Positions 34,862 through 43,072 are shown, counted from the first letter of the stretch. The stretch is DNA of 64,000 nt from Streptomyces cinnamoneus (GCF_014650495.1 NZ_BMVB01000002.1:62001-126000); one strand, 5' to 3'. A program made the numbers and translations. The notes: a model not told the origin generated them from the letters alone.

Positions 34862-36001
34862 ATGCTATACGATGTGATCAAGCTCGGACGGCTGCGGCTC
34901 CGTCGTCGCTACGGCCGGGGGCCGCTCACGCTGATGTCCCCGGTGATCCTGACGGTCGTCATCGCCAGCCTGGCGTACACCACACCCAAGGAGATGGCCT
35001 TCAGCCGCCTCCTGCCCGCGGCGCCCGCCCTGGCCGCCGCCATGTGGCCCGTGCTCCCCACGGTCCTCCTGGGCACGGTCTGCCTCTTCCTCATGATCGG
35101 TCTCGGCATCGTGTTCCCGGGCCTGGGGACGTGGTGGACGGCGGCGGGCATCGTCGCGGTCACCGTCGCGGCCGCGTACGGCAGCCATGCCCGGCTCCAG
35201 CGGGAACGGACGCTCTTCCAGGTCCGGCTCGTCGCCGACGCGGCGCAGCAGGTGGTGCTGAGCCGGATGCCGCGCCGCTTCCGGGACGTGGAGATCGAGG
35301 CGCTGTACCTCGCGGCCGCGGCGGAGGCGCGCATCGGCGGCGACTTCTACGAGGTGGTCGAGACGCCGGACGGGGTCCGGCTGCTCATCGGTGACGTACG
35401 GGGCAAGGGGCTGCCGGCGGTCGGTTCGGCCGCAGCGATGGTCAACTCGTTCCGGGAAGCGGCCTACGACGAGCCCGATCTGGGGAGCATCGCGCGGCGC
35501 CTGGAGGCCAGCAGCTCCCGCTACAGCGCCTCGTTTCCCCCCGAGGATTTGATGGAGACCTTCGCCACCGCCCTCCTCGTCGAGATCCCGCACGAAGGCG
35601 GCCGCATCGAGGTCCTCAACTGCGGGCACCCCCCGCCGCTGCTCCTCAACCACGGGCAGCTCCGCGTCCTGGAGCCCACCTCCCCCTCGCCGCTCCTCAA
35701 CCTCGCGGACCTGATCGGCGACCGCTACAGCATCGACACCTTCGGCTTCGCCCCCGGCGACCAGCTGCTCCTCTACACGGACGGCGTCAGCGAGGCCCGC
35801 AACCGCAACGGCGAGTTCTTCCCCCTCGCGGCCTGGATGCGGCAGCAGCCCGCGGCGGCGCCCCGCGAGCTGCTGGACGCCTTGCACCGCGACCTCCTCC
35901 ACTACAACCGGGAAGGTCTGAACGACGACATCGCCGCCCTCGCCGTGCGCTGGTGCGAACCCTCGGAGCCGCCCGGCGTCCGGGAGGACCGGCCCGCCTG
36001 A
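34862..36001 (+). CDS. Membrane-bound PP2C/SpoIIE-type Ser/Thr phosphatase
   Basis: 379 aa. Three to four hydrophobic helices in residues 20-105, then a PP2C SpoIIE-like phosphatase domain with metal-binding GGDFYEVV, GDVRGKGL, the NCGHPPPLLL loop, YTDGVSEARN and C-terminal NDDIAALAV. Such enzymes dephosphorylate STAS anti-anti-sigma factors in SigB/SigF partner switching; the partner is not known here. Start uncertain: ATG at 34862, or GTG at 34874. The preceding 30 bp are strikingly A/T-rich. Confidence 0.88.
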   Translation: MLYDVIKLGRLRLRRRYGRGPLTLMSPVILTVVIASLAYTTPKEMAFSRLLPAAPALAAAMWPVLPTVLLGTVCLFLMIGLGIVFPGLGTWWTAAGIVAVTVAAAYGSHARLQRERTLFQVRLVADAAQQVVLSRMPRRFRDVEIEALYLAAAAEARIGGDFYEVVETPDGVRLLIGDVRGKGLPAVGSAAAMVNSFREAAYDEPDLGSIARRLEASSSRYSASFPPEDLMETFATALLVEIPHEGGRIEVLNCGHPPPLLLNHGQLRVLEPTSPSPLLNLADLIGDRYSIDTFGFAPGDQLLLYTDGVSEARNRNGEFFPLAAWMRQQPAAAPRELLDALHRDLLHYNREGLNDDIAALAVRWCEPSEPPGVREDRPA

Positions 36002-36026
36002 GCGCACCCACCCGTGGCCCCGGTGG

Positions 36027-36086
36027 TCACCACATCAGGGCGTCGGCCGTGAGGACCGCGGAGGCGGTGAGGCCGGCGATACGCAT
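36027..36086 (-). CDS. Candidate 19-aa peptide ORF
   Basis: MRIAGLTASAVLTADALMW, stop TGA. A strong RBS (GAGAGGAGA) lies 5 nt before the ATG. Hydrophobic with a single Arg and a terminal Trp. It lies downstream of another tiny ORF on the same strand. Not recognised. Confidence 0.45.
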   Translation of the reverse strand: MRIAGLTASAVLTADALMW

Positions 36087-36099
36087 GGTGTCTCCTCTC

Positions 36100-36124
36100 G
36101 GTGCTACGGGTTGGTGCTACGGGT
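36100..36124. repeat. Two copies of GGTGCTACGGGT
   Basis: 12-bp exact direct repeats at 36100-36111 and 36113-36124 separated by one T, between the two tiny minus-strand ORFs and just before the RBS of the 19-aa one. Confidence 0.6.
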
Positions 36125-36146
36125 GGCTTGGACGCCGGGGTGGACG

Positions 36147-36251
36147 TCAGATGTGGCAGAGAAGCGCCACGAACGTTCCGGTGGACATGGCGAGCACTCC
36201 CAGGGCCACGACATCGATGGTTTCGAGGCGAAGGCCGAACCTGCTCCGCAC
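36147..36251 (-). CDS. Candidate 34-aa single-pass membrane peptide
   Basis: GTG start with AGGAG 5 nt upstream. Basic N-terminus (RSRFGLR) followed by a 20-residue hydrophobic segment (DVVALGVLAMSTGTFVALLC). Third codon positions are about 82 percent G/C. The stop is 60 bp before the start of the 19-aa ORF. Divergent from the membrane-anchored HTH gene. Not recognised. Confidence 0.5.
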   Translation of the reverse strand: MRSRFGLRLETIDVVALGVLAMSTGTFVALLCHI

Positions 36252-36407
36252 GGCAACTCCTGTCGTCTGCAATGCCCACAGCCTGTGAGGTGGCGCGTTT
36301 CCGCAGCAAGGGACGCCCGACCTTTGGGGACGCTGGAACGGCTGCATATAGTCCGACCTGGGGGAATGCCGCGCCCTGGAACGCGGTGCCGGGACGGGGG
36401 TTGTCAC

Positions 36408-37895
36408 ATGGCCGGGGGGATCGACGCGTTCGCCGCGCTGCTCGGCGAGCTGAAGGACCGCTCGGGGCAGAGCTACGGCGCTCTGGCCAAGCGGCTGCAC
36501 ATGAGTACCTCCACGCTCCACCGGTACTGCAACGGCGCCGCCGTGCCCGGCGAGTACGCCCCCGTCGAGCGCTTCGCCCGGCTCTGCGGAGCCTCGCCGG
36601 ACGAGCTCGTCGAACTGCACCGCCGGTGGATCCTCGCCGACGACGCGCGACGCCGTAAGGCGGCGCCGGGCACCGCTTCCCCGGCAGAGGCGGGGGCAGC
36701 GGCGGTGGCGGCGGCAGTGCCGGACGCCGCGCCCGTGGCCGCGCCCGCAGCCGAGGAAGCCACGGAGGCCACGGAGGCCACGGAGGCCACGGAGGCCGCA
36801 GCAGAGAACGAAGCCGGCGCCGCGGAAGACGCGGAAGAGACCGTCGCGCGTGCCCGGCCCGCGGCCGCCGTGGCCGGGGTGCCGGCCCGCCCCCGCACCG
36901 CATCCCGCCGCCGGTTCCGGCTCGCCCTCATCGCCGCCACCGTCGTGGCCGTCGTCGTGCCCACGGCCGTCGTCGCGGGGTACGCGGCCACCGCCCCGCG
37001 CCCGTCCCACGCCGGCGCGGACCCCTCCCCGTCCGGACGGGACACCGGTACCGCCCACCGCCCTCCCTCCCTGCGTCCGGGCAACCCCCTGCTCCCGAAC
37101 CACATGACCGGGTCCACGTCCCCGTCCGCCGCCACCGGCTCTCCCGACTCTCCCGGCTCCCCCGCCTCCTCCGGCTCTCCTGCCCCGGAAGCCGGCGCGC
37201 CCGACCGGCCCGTCCCCGACGGGGGCGAGCACCCCGCCGGCACCCCTGACGCCGCCCCCTCCGGATTGCCCTTCAGCGTCGACGTACGCCCCTACGTCCT
37301 CACCGACCGCTGCGACCAGCTCTACGTGACGGGCCGCCGGCCCGCCGAAGTCCCGGAGCCGCCGCCGGGGCAGGACGCGCGCAGCTGGGCGACCGCGGTG
37401 CGGGCCGTGCCCGGCGGGCGGATGCGGATCGAGGTGACCGTGCAGGGCAAGGGCAGTCAGGCCGTCGTCCTGCGCGCGCTGCACGTACGCGTGGTGGGGC
37501 GGTCCGCGCCGCTGGACTGGCCGGCGTACGTCATGGGCGAGGGCTGCGGCGGCGGGCTCACCCCGTCCTTCTTCGACGTCGACCTGGACCGCGACCGCCC
37601 CACCGCCCGGCCCACGGCCGGGCAGCAGGGCGACATCACGGTCCCGGCCACCGACTTCCCCTACCGGACGTCGTCGACGGACCCGCAGGTGCTGGACGTC
37701 CTCGCCCGTACCGACGGGCACGACGTCAGCTGGTACCTGGAGCTGGAGTGGAGCAGCGGCGACCGGCACGGGACGCTGCCCATCGACGACGGGGGCCGGC
37801 CGTTCCGCACCAGTGCCGTCAAGAACCGCCCGCAGTACATGTACCGGCACGACCTCCGCGTCTGGGAGCCGCTCCCCGACGACGCGCGCCGCTGA
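36408..37895 (+). CDS. Membrane-anchored XRE-type HTH protein
   Basis: 495 aa. N-terminal helix-turn-helix (about 15-65, SYGALAKRLHMSTSTLHRY), a disordered Ala/Glu region with five near-identical EAT triplets (near 118-132), one transmembrane helix (about 185-205), a Pro/Ser linker and a beta-rich extracytoplasmic domain with two Cys. This topology suggests a one-component sensor that senses outside and binds DNA inside. ATG preceded by GGGGG at about 8 nt. It is divergent from the two tiny ORFs. Ligand unknown. Confidence 0.8.
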   Translation: MAGGIDAFAALLGELKDRSGQSYGALAKRLHMSTSTLHRYCNGAAVPGEYAPVERFARLCGASPDELVELHRRWILADDARRRKAAPGTASPAEAGAAAVAAAVPDAAPVAAPAAEEATEATEATEATEAAAENEAGAAEDAEETVARARPAAAVAGVPARPRTASRRRFRLALIAATVVAVVVPTAVVAGYAATAPRPSHAGADPSPSGRDTGTAHRPPSLRPGNPLLPNHMTGSTSPSAATGSPDSPGSPASSGSPAPEAGAPDRPVPDGGEHPAGTPDAAPSGLPFSVDVRPYVLTDRCDQLYVTGRRPAEVPEPPPGQDARSWATAVRAVPGGRMRIEVTVQGKGSQAVVLRALHVRVVGRSAPLDWPAYVMGEGCGGGLTPSFFDVDLDRDRPTARPTAGQQGDITVPATDFPYRTSSTDPQVLDVLARTDGHDVSWYLELEWSSGDRHGTLPIDDGGRPFRTSAVKNRPQYMYRHDLRVWEPLPDDARR

Positions 37896-37920
37896 CCCCG
37901 GCCGGGCCCGCGGGCCGGGG
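37896..37920. terminator. GC-rich hairpin after the HTH gene
   Basis: CCCCGGCC and GGCCGGGG arms with a GC-rich interior, directly after the stop; lies between convergent genes. Confidence 0.6.
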
Positions 37921-37973
37921 CCGGCGGCCGGCCACACGAGCAGCCGGCGCGGGTTGTCCGGCTGCCGTGCGCG

Positions 37974-40046
37974 CTACTTCTTCACCGTGCACGTCGCCTT
38001 CGCCGTCCTGGCCGGGTCGCTCTCCGAGCGGGCCGTCAGGGTGACCTTGCCGGTGCGGGCGGCATCCCGTCCGGCGGTGACCGCCACGTCCACAGAGACG
38101 GTGCCGCCGGCCGTTGCCGTCGTGAGGCGGTTGGGGAGCCAGGCGGACCAGCCCGGGGTGTCGGCCGTGGCCGAGAGGCGGTAGACGTCGGAGGAGGCGG
38201 AGGGGGCACCGCCGGGGGCGGGGCGGCCGGTGTTGGTCAGGGCGAAGGTGCACAGGGCCCGGCCGGTGGCCGGTGCGCCCCTGGCCTTGCCGCGGCCGAG
38301 GGCGAGCCCGCGGGGCTGCGGGCCCGCGCCGTCCAGGGACTTGACGCCCACGTCGTAGGAGAGGACCCCGGAGGCGTCGCGGCGCACGTTCAGGACGTAG
38401 AAGTGGAGCCGGTTGGCCTTGTCCTCGTACTCGTACGAGCTGCCGGAGTCGGCGCCGGCGTGGAAGAGGGCGTCGCTGAGCTGCCGGTAGTCGCCGATGG
38501 TGATCTTCTGGGGGGTGCCGTCGGGGCGGACGAAGTCGACCAGGCCGATGTCCTCGGGGTGGGCGTCGACCACCCAGGCGAACGGGGCGCGGTCCGCGTT
38601 CTTCGTCTTGGTGAGCAGGACGCCGTTGTCGGGGGTGAAGGAGTCCATGCCCATGCGGTCGACGACCTCGACGGTGTAGTTCTCGTAGCCGCCGCCGTCG
38701 CACAGGGGGTCGGTGGTGCGGTCGCAGTCCGGGGACAGGTCGCGGCCCATGGTGATGTTGACGCCGGCGAGGCCCTTCTCGCCCGGTGGCGCGGAGCGGG
38801 CGGTGATGCGGGCGACGACGAGGCCGGAGTCCTTGAGCGCGTCGCGGTCGAGCCGCAGGACGTTCTTCTCGTCGACGAGGCCGAGCTTGAGCTTGTCCCG
38901 CAGGACGTGCTGGGCGCCCATGGAGCCGCCGGCCGCGGCGGGGATCTGCCAGCGGGTGTGCGGGCCGCCGGGCCCGTTGAACGAACCGCGGGAGAGCATG
39001 CCCCAGATGCCGGTGTAGGCGCGGCTCACCGGGGTGCCGTAGGGGTTGTTGTAGTTGTCGCCTATGCCCAGGATGTGGCTGAGTTCATGGGCGAACGTCG
39101 CCATGCCGGAGCTCTCGGCCTGGGTGGACGAGCCGTTCACCGCGTTGGGCCAGATGCGGGCGGCCGCCTGCCAGGACGTCCACGGCACGTAGCGGGTGCG
39201 GGCCGCGTTGCCGCCGCCCGCAAGGGGGGACGGCGGGCCCCAGGCGGCCGGCACGTCCTGGGCGCTCGTGAACTTCATCTGCCCGAACTCCTGCCAGGCG
39301 GACGACTCGTCGACCCCTGCGGTGAGGTAGAAGACGAAGTCGAACTTCCCGGCCTGGCCGGCCCCCACGTCGGCGACCCAGGCCCGCTTGCCGTCGGCGC
39401 GGATGTCCTTGCCGCAGCTGTCGCCGACCGGGCAGGCGCCGGGGTTCATGCCCGGCTCGATGCCGTACTGGTACGACTTCCACGGCATGCGGTACACGCC
39501 GAACGCCGTCAGGTCGACGCCCATGCGGCCGCCGGAGTCCTCCATCCAGTACTCGTTGATCGTGTGGCCGTGGTTGAGGGCGCCCGGCTTGTTGAGGAAG
39601 TCGCGGTAGAAGCGGGGCAGTTGGTCGCGCGGGACGTTGGAGGCGGCGGGCAGGGGGTTGCCGAAGCGGCCGGAGCCGGGCGGCTTGCTGACGGAGAACT
39701 CCTCGTCGGGGTAGTCCAGCAGCACCAGCGCGCCCTTGAACGTGCGCTGCGTGGGCTTGACGTCGGGATCGGCCCAGTGGGTCCCGGGGACCGGACGGTA
39801 CTCGGCCCAGGTCATGTCGTCGGGGTTGCGCCAGTGCTGCGGGTCGATGGGCTGCACGAGGGGCGGCCGCGGGCGGCGGCCGGCGTCGGGTGCGGCCCCT
39901 GCGGTGCCGGCGGCGGCGAGGGCGGCCAGGACGCCGAGGAACGCGGCGACGAGGGCGCCGCGCCGCCGGGCCCGGCGCAACCGGCCGCCCCTACGGGCGC
40001 GACTGCCGCAGGCGGAGCCGCCGGGGCGGAAAAGGCTGGGGAACAA
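37974..40046 (-). CDS. Secreted M6-family (immune inhibitor A-like) metalloprotease
   Basis: 690 aa. The twin-arginine-rich, hydrophobic N-terminus (about 15-52, ending TAGAAPDA) is a signal peptide. The zinc site HELSHILGIGDNYNN fits M6 peptidases; there are several Cys and a C-terminal beta domain with FALTNTG repeats. Start codon TTG with AGAGGTG 5 nt upstream; no better start is in frame. Exported enzyme acting on extracellular protein. Confidence 0.88.
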   Translation of the reverse strand: MFPSLFRPGGSACGSRARRGGRLRRARRRGALVAAFLGVLAALAAAGTAGAAPDAGRRPRPPLVQPIDPQHWRNPDDMTWAEYRPVPGTHWADPDVKPTQRTFKGALVLLDYPDEEFSVSKPPGSGRFGNPLPAASNVPRDQLPRFYRDFLNKPGALNHGHTINEYWMEDSGGRMGVDLTAFGVYRMPWKSYQYGIEPGMNPGACPVGDSCGKDIRADGKRAWVADVGAGQAGKFDFVFYLTAGVDESSAWQEFGQMKFTSAQDVPAAWGPPSPLAGGGNAARTRYVPWTSWQAAARIWPNAVNGSSTQAESSGMATFAHELSHILGIGDNYNNPYGTPVSRAYTGIWGMLSRGSFNGPGGPHTRWQIPAAAGGSMGAQHVLRDKLKLGLVDEKNVLRLDRDALKDSGLVVARITARSAPPGEKGLAGVNITMGRDLSPDCDRTTDPLCDGGGYENYTVEVVDRMGMDSFTPDNGVLLTKTKNADRAPFAWVVDAHPEDIGLVDFVRPDGTPQKITIGDYRQLSDALFHAGADSGSSYEYEDKANRLHFYVLNVRRDASGVLSYDVGVKSLDGAGPQPRGLALGRGKARGAPATGRALCTFALTNTGRPAPGGAPSASSDVYRLSATADTPGWSAWLPNRLTTATAGGTVSVDVAVTAGRDAARTGKVTLTARSESDPARTAKATCTVKK

Positions 40047-40179
40047 GACTCACCTCTTGTCGAAACTCTGCACGAGGACATGGCAAGCCGTTCAGTGGGA
40101 CGGGAGGTGCCCACCGCGCTCAAGGTAAGCCGGGGGGAGAAGTGACGCCAGAGCGCCTGCGTGACATTCGCGCGGCCGT

Positions 40180-40215
40180 CGGCCACTCGTGCGGCCACTC
40201 GTGCGGCCACTCATG
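40180..40215. repeat. Three tandem 12-bp units CGGCCACTCGTG
   Basis: Copies at 40180, 40192 and 40204; the last has one change (CATG for CGTG). They are in the 489-bp gap between the M6 protease and the methyltransferase gene; the rest of 40047-40410 shows no gene. Confidence 0.7.
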
Positions 40216-40431
40216 TCCGCGTCACCGTCCGCCGGTTGGCGCGACGCCGCGCCCCTCGCCCGGGACGACGAAGTCGCACCCGTGGGCGAGGATCACCGGC
40301 GGATCACCGGCATCGTGCCCGCACCGCTCACGACCTGGCCTCCGGCAGCCCCCGTACGCCTTGATCGACACTGGGCGGCTTCGGGTAGGGTGACGCCCTC
40401 GGCAGTTCGACGACTCAAGGAGGTGGGACCC

Positions 40432-40491
40432 ATTACCGCTGCAGCAGGTCGGGTGCTCCCCTCCTACGTCCGCAACGCCGACCCGGCGTAG
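40432..40491 (+). CDS. Candidate leader peptide with ATT start (19 aa)
   Basis: A canonical AAGGAGG (40417-40423) sits 8 nt before ATT, and the frame then reads TAAAGRVLPSYVRNADPA and stops at TAG. No ATG, GTG or TTG has this spacing. It ends 44 nt before the methyltransferase start. Rare ATT initiation is known for infC; here it is an inference from the perfect SD placement. Confidence 0.45.
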   Translation: MTAAAGRVLPSYVRNADPA

Positions 40492-40498
40492 GTGGCCG

Positions 40499-40534
40499 CG
40501 GGAGCCCCACATCGGCTTCCCGAAAGGTCCTTTC
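40499..40534 (+). promoter_or_regulatory. Leader hairpins sequestering the methyltransferase RBS
   Basis: CGGGAGCC pairs with GGCTTCCCG (one bulge), and directly after it GAAAGG-T-CCTTTC forms a perfect palindrome covering the AAAGG RBS, ending 1 nt before the GTG start. The layout resembles a translational attenuator. Confidence 0.5.
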
Positions 40535-40535
40535 C

Positions 40536-41339
40536 GTGCCGGTCTTCTCTTCTTCCCGTCTCCGCTCCGCCCTCGTCACCCGGCTGCGCGCCTCCGGCTG
40601 CGTCTTCGCCGAGGACGAGGCGCGCCTGCTCCTCTCCGCGGCCCGCACCCCGGCCGAACTCGCCGTCATGGTCGGGCGGCGGGTGGCCGGGCTCCCCCTG
40701 GAACACGTCGTCGGCTGGGCCGAGTTCTGCGGCCTGCGCATAGCCGTCGGCCCCGGCGTCTTCGTCCCCCGGCGCCGCACCGAGTTCCTGGCCCGTCAGG
40801 CCACCGACCTGGCCCGCCGGGTGCCCGCCGGGCGGGGTGCGGTGGTCGTCGACCTGTGCTGCGGCTCCGGCGCGGTGGGCGCCGCGCTCGCGGCGGCCGT
40901 GCGGGGCGTGGAGCTGCACGCCGCCGACATCGACCCCGCCGCGGTGCGCTGCGCCCGCCGCAACATCACCGGCCCCGGCACACACGTCCACGAGGGCGAC
41001 CTGTACGCACCGCTGCCCGCCGCCCTGCGGGGCCGCGTCGACGTGCTCGTCGCCAATGCGCCGTACGTGCCCACCGACGCCATCGGGCTGCTGCCCCCGG
41101 AAGCGCGCGACCACGAGCCGCAGGTGGCGCTCGACGGTGGCACCGACGGGCTCGCCGTCCAGCGGCGCGTGACGGATGCGGCCCGCCACTGGCTGGCGCC
41201 CGGCGGCCACCTGCTGATCGAGACGAGCGAGCGGCAGGCGCCGGAGACCGCCGCGGCGTTCACCCGCAACGGGCTGACCGCGCGGGTGGCCGCCTGCGAC
41301 GAACTGGACGCCACGGTCGTCATCGGCACCATGCCCTGA
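40536..41339 (+). CDS. PrmC/HemK-like protein N5-glutamine methyltransferase homolog
   Basis: 267 aa. The fold matches PrmC: N-terminal helical domain, SAM motif DLCCGSGAVG (about 105-114) and a catalytic loop that reads NAPY instead of NPPY (about 172-175). The Asn and Tyr are retained. True PrmC methylates release factors; the altered loop and the stand-alone position suggest a paralog with another target. GTG start with AAAGG. The upstream leader is unusual. Confidence 0.85.
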   Translation: MPVFSSSRLRSALVTRLRASGCVFAEDEARLLLSAARTPAELAVMVGRRVAGLPLEHVVGWAEFCGLRIAVGPGVFVPRRRTEFLARQATDLARRVPAGRGAVVVDLCCGSGAVGAALAAAVRGVELHAADIDPAAVRCARRNITGPGTHVHEGDLYAPLPAALRGRVDVLVANAPYVPTDAIGLLPPEARDHEPQVALDGGTDGLAVQRRVTDAARHWLAPGGHLLIETSERQAPETAAAFTRNGLTARVAACDELDATVVIGTMP

Positions 41340-41420
41340 CCGCCCGGCCCGTCCGGACCGCCCCGCCCGGCCCGCGGCCGGGCGCGTGCGCCGGCGGGCG
41401 GCCGGGGAGATCATCGGTCC

Positions 41421-42020
41421 ATGGACCGCTCTCTCCGGCTCGCCCAGCAGCCCGACGCCGACGCCCTGCTGTCGCGCAGCCCCCTGGCCGCCCTGACCGG
41501 GATGCTGCTGGACCAGCAGGTCCCGATGGAGTGGGCCTTCACCGGCCCGTACACGGTCGCCACGCGCCTGGGCCGCGACGACCTCGACGCGCACGAGATC
41601 GCGGCGTACGACCCCGAGGCGTTCGTGACGCTGTTCTCGGAGAAGCCGGCCGTGCACCGCTACCCGGGCTCCATGGCCAAGCGGGTGCAGCAGTTGTGCC
41701 AGTACCTGGTGGAGCACTACGACGGCGACGCGAGCGCGGTGTGGAGCGATGCCGCGGACGGCAGGGAACTGCTGGAACGGCTCAACGCGCTGCCCGGGTT
41801 CGGCCGGCAGAAGGCGCAGATCTTCCTGGCGCTGCTGGGCAAGCAGTTCGGGGTGCGGCCCCCGGGCTGGCGCGAGGCGGCCGGCCCGTACGGGGAGGAG
41901 GGCTCGCACCGGTCGGTGGCCGACATCACCGGGCCCGAGTCCCTGGAGCAGGTCCGCGCGTACAAGCAGAAGATGAAACAAGAGGCCAAGAAGGCCGGCG
42001 CGAAGCCCGGCAAGGCATGA
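41421..42020 (+). CDS. HhH-GPD base-excision repair protein
   Basis: 199 aa. The HhH motif LNALPGFGRQKAQIFLALLG is clear, but the catalytic Asp region is atypical: the segment after it (VRPPGWREAAGPYGEEG) does not show the usual VDT pattern. No FeS cysteines. This family is annotated HhH-GPD-type repair protein in Streptomyces; its substrate is unknown. GATCAT ends 6 nt before the ATG, so it is likely leaderless. Confidence 0.85.
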   Translation: MDRSLRLAQQPDADALLSRSPLAALTGMLLDQQVPMEWAFTGPYTVATRLGRDDLDAHEIAAYDPEAFVTLFSEKPAVHRYPGSMAKRVQQLCQYLVEHYDGDASAVWSDAADGRELLERLNALPGFGRQKAQIFLALLGKQFGVRPPGWREAAGPYGEEGSHRSVADITGPESLEQVRAYKQKMKQEAKKAGAKPGKA

Positions 42021-42078
42021 CGCCGTCGCGCGGCGCGTCGCCGGGCCGTGGCCGCCGGGGCCCGGAAGACTGGGCTCC

Positions 42079-42285
42079 ATGACCAGACCAGCCAAAGCCT
42101 TCCTGGAGGGCGGTCCGGACGAGCTGCCCGAGCGCGTCGTCCCGATCACGCCGCCCGGGGTCGAGCTGAAGATCCGGTTCCGCAGCGGGTACGAGCACTT
42201 CAAGGCCACCCCGCGGCATCAGGACACGGCGGAGGGCAGGCTGCCCGTCTACGAGTGGTGGGAGCACACCGAGATCGCGGAGTAG
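42079..42285 (+). CDS. DUF5988 family protein (68 aa)
   Basis: 68 aa, with PPGVELKIRFRSGYEHF and a C-terminal YEWWEHTEIAE typical of DUF5988 small Streptomyces proteins of unknown function. AAGACT ends 7 nt before the ATG (leaderless pattern). Confidence 0.8.
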   Translation: MTRPAKAFLEGGPDELPERVVPITPPGVELKIRFRSGYEHFKATPRHQDTAEGRLPVYEWWEHTEIAE

Positions 42286-42301
42286 CGGCGGGCCCGCGCG
42301 C

Positions 42302-42687
42302 TCAGCGGCGGCGCCGGCGCGTCGTGCCGAAGAGCGAGCGGGCGATCTCGCGGCCGATCCGGGTGCCGACCGAGCGGGCCAGTGACGTGACCAGGCCGCT
42401 GCCCACCACCTGCTCGACGAGTGAGGGCTCGGGCTTCTCCCGGCCGGCCGAGGGCCGTTCGGGCGCCGGTTCCTGTCCGGGGGCGGGGGCCGCCGCGCCC
42501 CGGTCCGGGTCGGCTTCTCGTATGCCGATTCTCTGTCCACAGCCTGTGCGTAACGTTCGTGGAGCCCGACGCCCGGCGCACAGATGCCCGAGACGTCGCC
42601 CTTGACGTCGGCCAGGAAGACGGGAACGCCCTGGGCGGACAGTTGTCCCGGGTCCACGGGGGAAGGATTGTGGCGCGTGGGTCCCAT
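42302..42687 (-). pseudogene. Remnant of a HerA-like (DUF853) ATPase gene
   Basis: Two pieces of this family survive in different frames. Near the start is LSAQGVPVFLADVKGDVSG, which in intact proteins follows the Walker A helix. At the end is VTSLARSVGTRIGREIARSL followed by FGTTRRRRR, the usual C-terminus. Some 400 residues between them, and the Walker A motif, are missing. I take it as a deletion remnant; the family match is from memory. Confidence 0.65.
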
Positions 42688-42775
42688 GCTTCACTCCCGG
42701 TATGCGGCTGATTGTCACCTTCGCACCACCGCGCCATGGCTGCGCTCGGAGCCGCGGGCCCGGTAGGCTTTCCGT

Positions 42776-43072
42776 GTGATCTTCAAGCGCATCGGAAACG
42801 GGCGGCCGTACCCCGACCACGGCAGGGAAAGCACCCGCCAGTGGGCGGACGTTGCCCCTCGCCCGGTACGCCTGGACCAGTTGGTGACCACGAAGCAGCA
42901 GCTCGACCTGGAGACGCTGCTCGCGGAGGACTCGACGTTCTACGGCGACCTCTTCGCCCACGTCGTGAAGTGGCGCGGCGACCTCTACCTGGAGGACGGC
43001 CTGCACCGCGCGGTGCGCGCCGCGCTCCAGCAGCGCCAGGTGCTGCACGCCCGCGTCCTCGAACTGGACTGA
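42776..43072 (+). CDS. Conserved actinobacterial 98-aa protein
   Basis: 98 aa, highly charged. Segments DVAPRPVRLDQLVTTK and FAHVVKWRGDLYLEDGLHRA look like a conserved soluble domain seen widely in actinobacteria next to LytR_C genes. Function not known to me. GTG start; TAGGCT ends 6 nt before it, no RBS (leaderless). Confidence 0.75.
   Translation: MIFKRIGNGRPYPDHGRESTRQWADVAPRPVRLDQLVTTKQQLDLETLLAEDSTFYGDLFAHVVKWRGDLYLEDGLHRAVRAALQQRQVLHARVLELD

Noticed and set aside
34843..34862. ATG at 34843 with AGGGAG as the PP2C start
   Set aside because: It is in a different frame from the phosphatase and runs into non-family sequence.
38403..40145. 580-aa plus-strand open frame opposite the M6 protease
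   Set aside because: Val/Gly/Ala-rich shadow; the minus strand has a signal peptide and the HELSH zinc motif.
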